13,683 bases of DNA from JASHVB01 sp049522565 (GTDB lineage: Bacteria; Pseudomonadota; Alphaproteobacteria; Acetobacterales; Acetobacteraceae). Made by a program: the position numbers and the translations under genes. The stretch is taken from assembly GCA_049522565.1 (NCBI GenBank), contig JBEKNT010000161.1, positions 1 to 13,683 of the forward strand. The letters are read 5' to 3'. The notes below the pieces were generated by a model. It was given only the letters and a program-made list of their open reading frames with translations, was not told where the DNA came from and did not search any database. This document shows positions 13,200-13,683 of the stretch, one piece after another (positions within the stretch are counted from its first letter, which is position 1; each line of letters starts with the position of its first letter).

Positions 13200-13683
13200 T
13201 CAGAACGTGAGCACGGCATCTATGCCGATAGTGACGGCGTCATTGTCGCGCTGTGCATTGAACGGGTGGTTGTCGGTGAATGCATGATCCCAACGCACCT
13301 CGGGACGAATAAGCAACCCGGAGACCGGCGCCGGCAGTGCGGGCTTCCAGGTAATGCCGAGCGTGACTGCGCCATAGGTGGTGTTCGATCCCGGAGCGGC
13401 ATGGGTCAATGGCGCAAAACCCTGTTGCGCCTCGACGTAGGAATTGGTGCCCGGAAACGACGCCACGAAGAAGTTGTGGTCGTCGCGCCAGTATTCCGCA
13501 CGCCCATTCACCGTGATCGTGTCCGTCAGGGTATAAGATGCGTATTGGGCCATGCCGAAGCCGTTCACCGGCTGGCCCGCGAAGCCGTAACTATCGCGAA
13601 CCAGGTTCGCCTCGTTGACCAGCGTGAGAGCGTCGGTCGCCTTCCAGGTGACGACGACATCGTTATAGTAGCGCCATTGACCG
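13200..13683 (-). CDS. Outer-membrane beta-barrel (porin-like) protein, C-terminal part
   Basis: The last 160 residues of a protein whose start lies beyond the right edge; the frame is open all the way to the window end. The sequence shows alternating polar and hydrophobic strands typical of a beta-barrel (VVVTWKATDALTLVNEANLV, YASYTLTDTITVNGRAEYWR, YGAVTLGITWKPA, GLLIRPEVRWDHAF) and ends NDAVTIGIDAVLTF. The terminal Phe is the usual signal for outer-membrane assembly by BamA. It resembles the OmpL-like BBP2 porin group, but the family call rests on pattern only. Its substrate is unknown. It lies upstream of, and in the same direction as, the pseudo-receiver regulator gene. Confidence 0.85.
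   Translation of the reverse strand, partial: GQWRYYNDVVVTWKATDALTLVNEANLVRDSYGFAGQPVNGFGMAQYASYTLTDTITVNGRAEYWRDDHNFFVASFPGTNSYVEAQQGFAPLTHAAPGSNTTYGAVTLGITWKPALPAPVSGLLIRPEVRWDHAFTDNHPFNAQRDNDAVTIGIDAVLTF

Noticed and set aside
1..13683. CRISPR array, toxin-antitoxin pair or phage-defence system
   Set aside because: No regularly spaced repeats, no Cas-like proteins and no recognisable toxin, antitoxin or defence genes were seen on either strand.

Overview
The window is GC-rich DNA from an alphaproteobacterium, most likely of the Rhodospirillales/Acetobacteraceae type. The evidence is a ChvG/ChvI-type two-component pair, which is characteristic of alphaproteobacteria, together with dense high-GC coding and a compact mixture of housekeeping and regulatory genes. 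The genus cannot be fixed from sequence reading alone.

Layout from left to right. Positions 1-394 hold no supportable gene but several dyads and one perfect DnaA-box match. Positions 395-2773 (minus strand) hold chvI followed directly by chvG, where the chvI stop codon abuts the GTG start of chvG. Positions 2774-3152 form the divergent regulatory region, with a tidy dyad near chvI and a long inverted repeat (2971-3075). A HugZ/PNPOx-DUF2470 protein follows (3153-3902, plus). The next gap contains a MITE-like insertion (4140-4279) with 23-bp terminal inverted repeats and a perfect 10-bp target duplication. Then come recR (4344-4937, minus) and tRNA-Tyr(GTA) (5119-5204, plus) with its promoter. 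A solitary Flp pilin gene follows (5751-5945, plus) with a very clear intrinsic terminator, then an M81/MlrC-family metallopeptidase (6603-8111, plus) and a small lipoprotein (8302-8535, plus).

The right third is mainly signalling. It has a membrane-anchored HATPase-only protein with no dimerisation/phosphoacceptor histidine domain and a degenerate ATP lid (8556-9239, minus). Next is a translationally coupled KdpD-like short histidine kinase and KdpE-like regulator (9762-12070, plus). A convergent OmpR-type regulator follows (12178-13038, minus) whose receiver has lost the phosphoacceptor Asp and the conserved Lys. Last is the C-terminal part of an outer-membrane beta-barrel protein that runs off the right edge (13200-13683, minus).

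How the genes may work together. ChvG and ChvI form a complete phosphorelay for envelope or acid stress. The KdpD-like/KdpE-like pair is a second complete phosphorelay but lacks the N-terminal KdpD sensor domain. The degenerate HATPase protein and the pseudo-receiver regulator flank that pair, one on each side, and a porin lies beyond. This arrangement suggests, but does not prove, an accessory regulatory module controlling envelope or ion functions. The most distinctive observations are the pseudo-receiver regulator, the lid-less HATPase protein and the MITE-like insertion.
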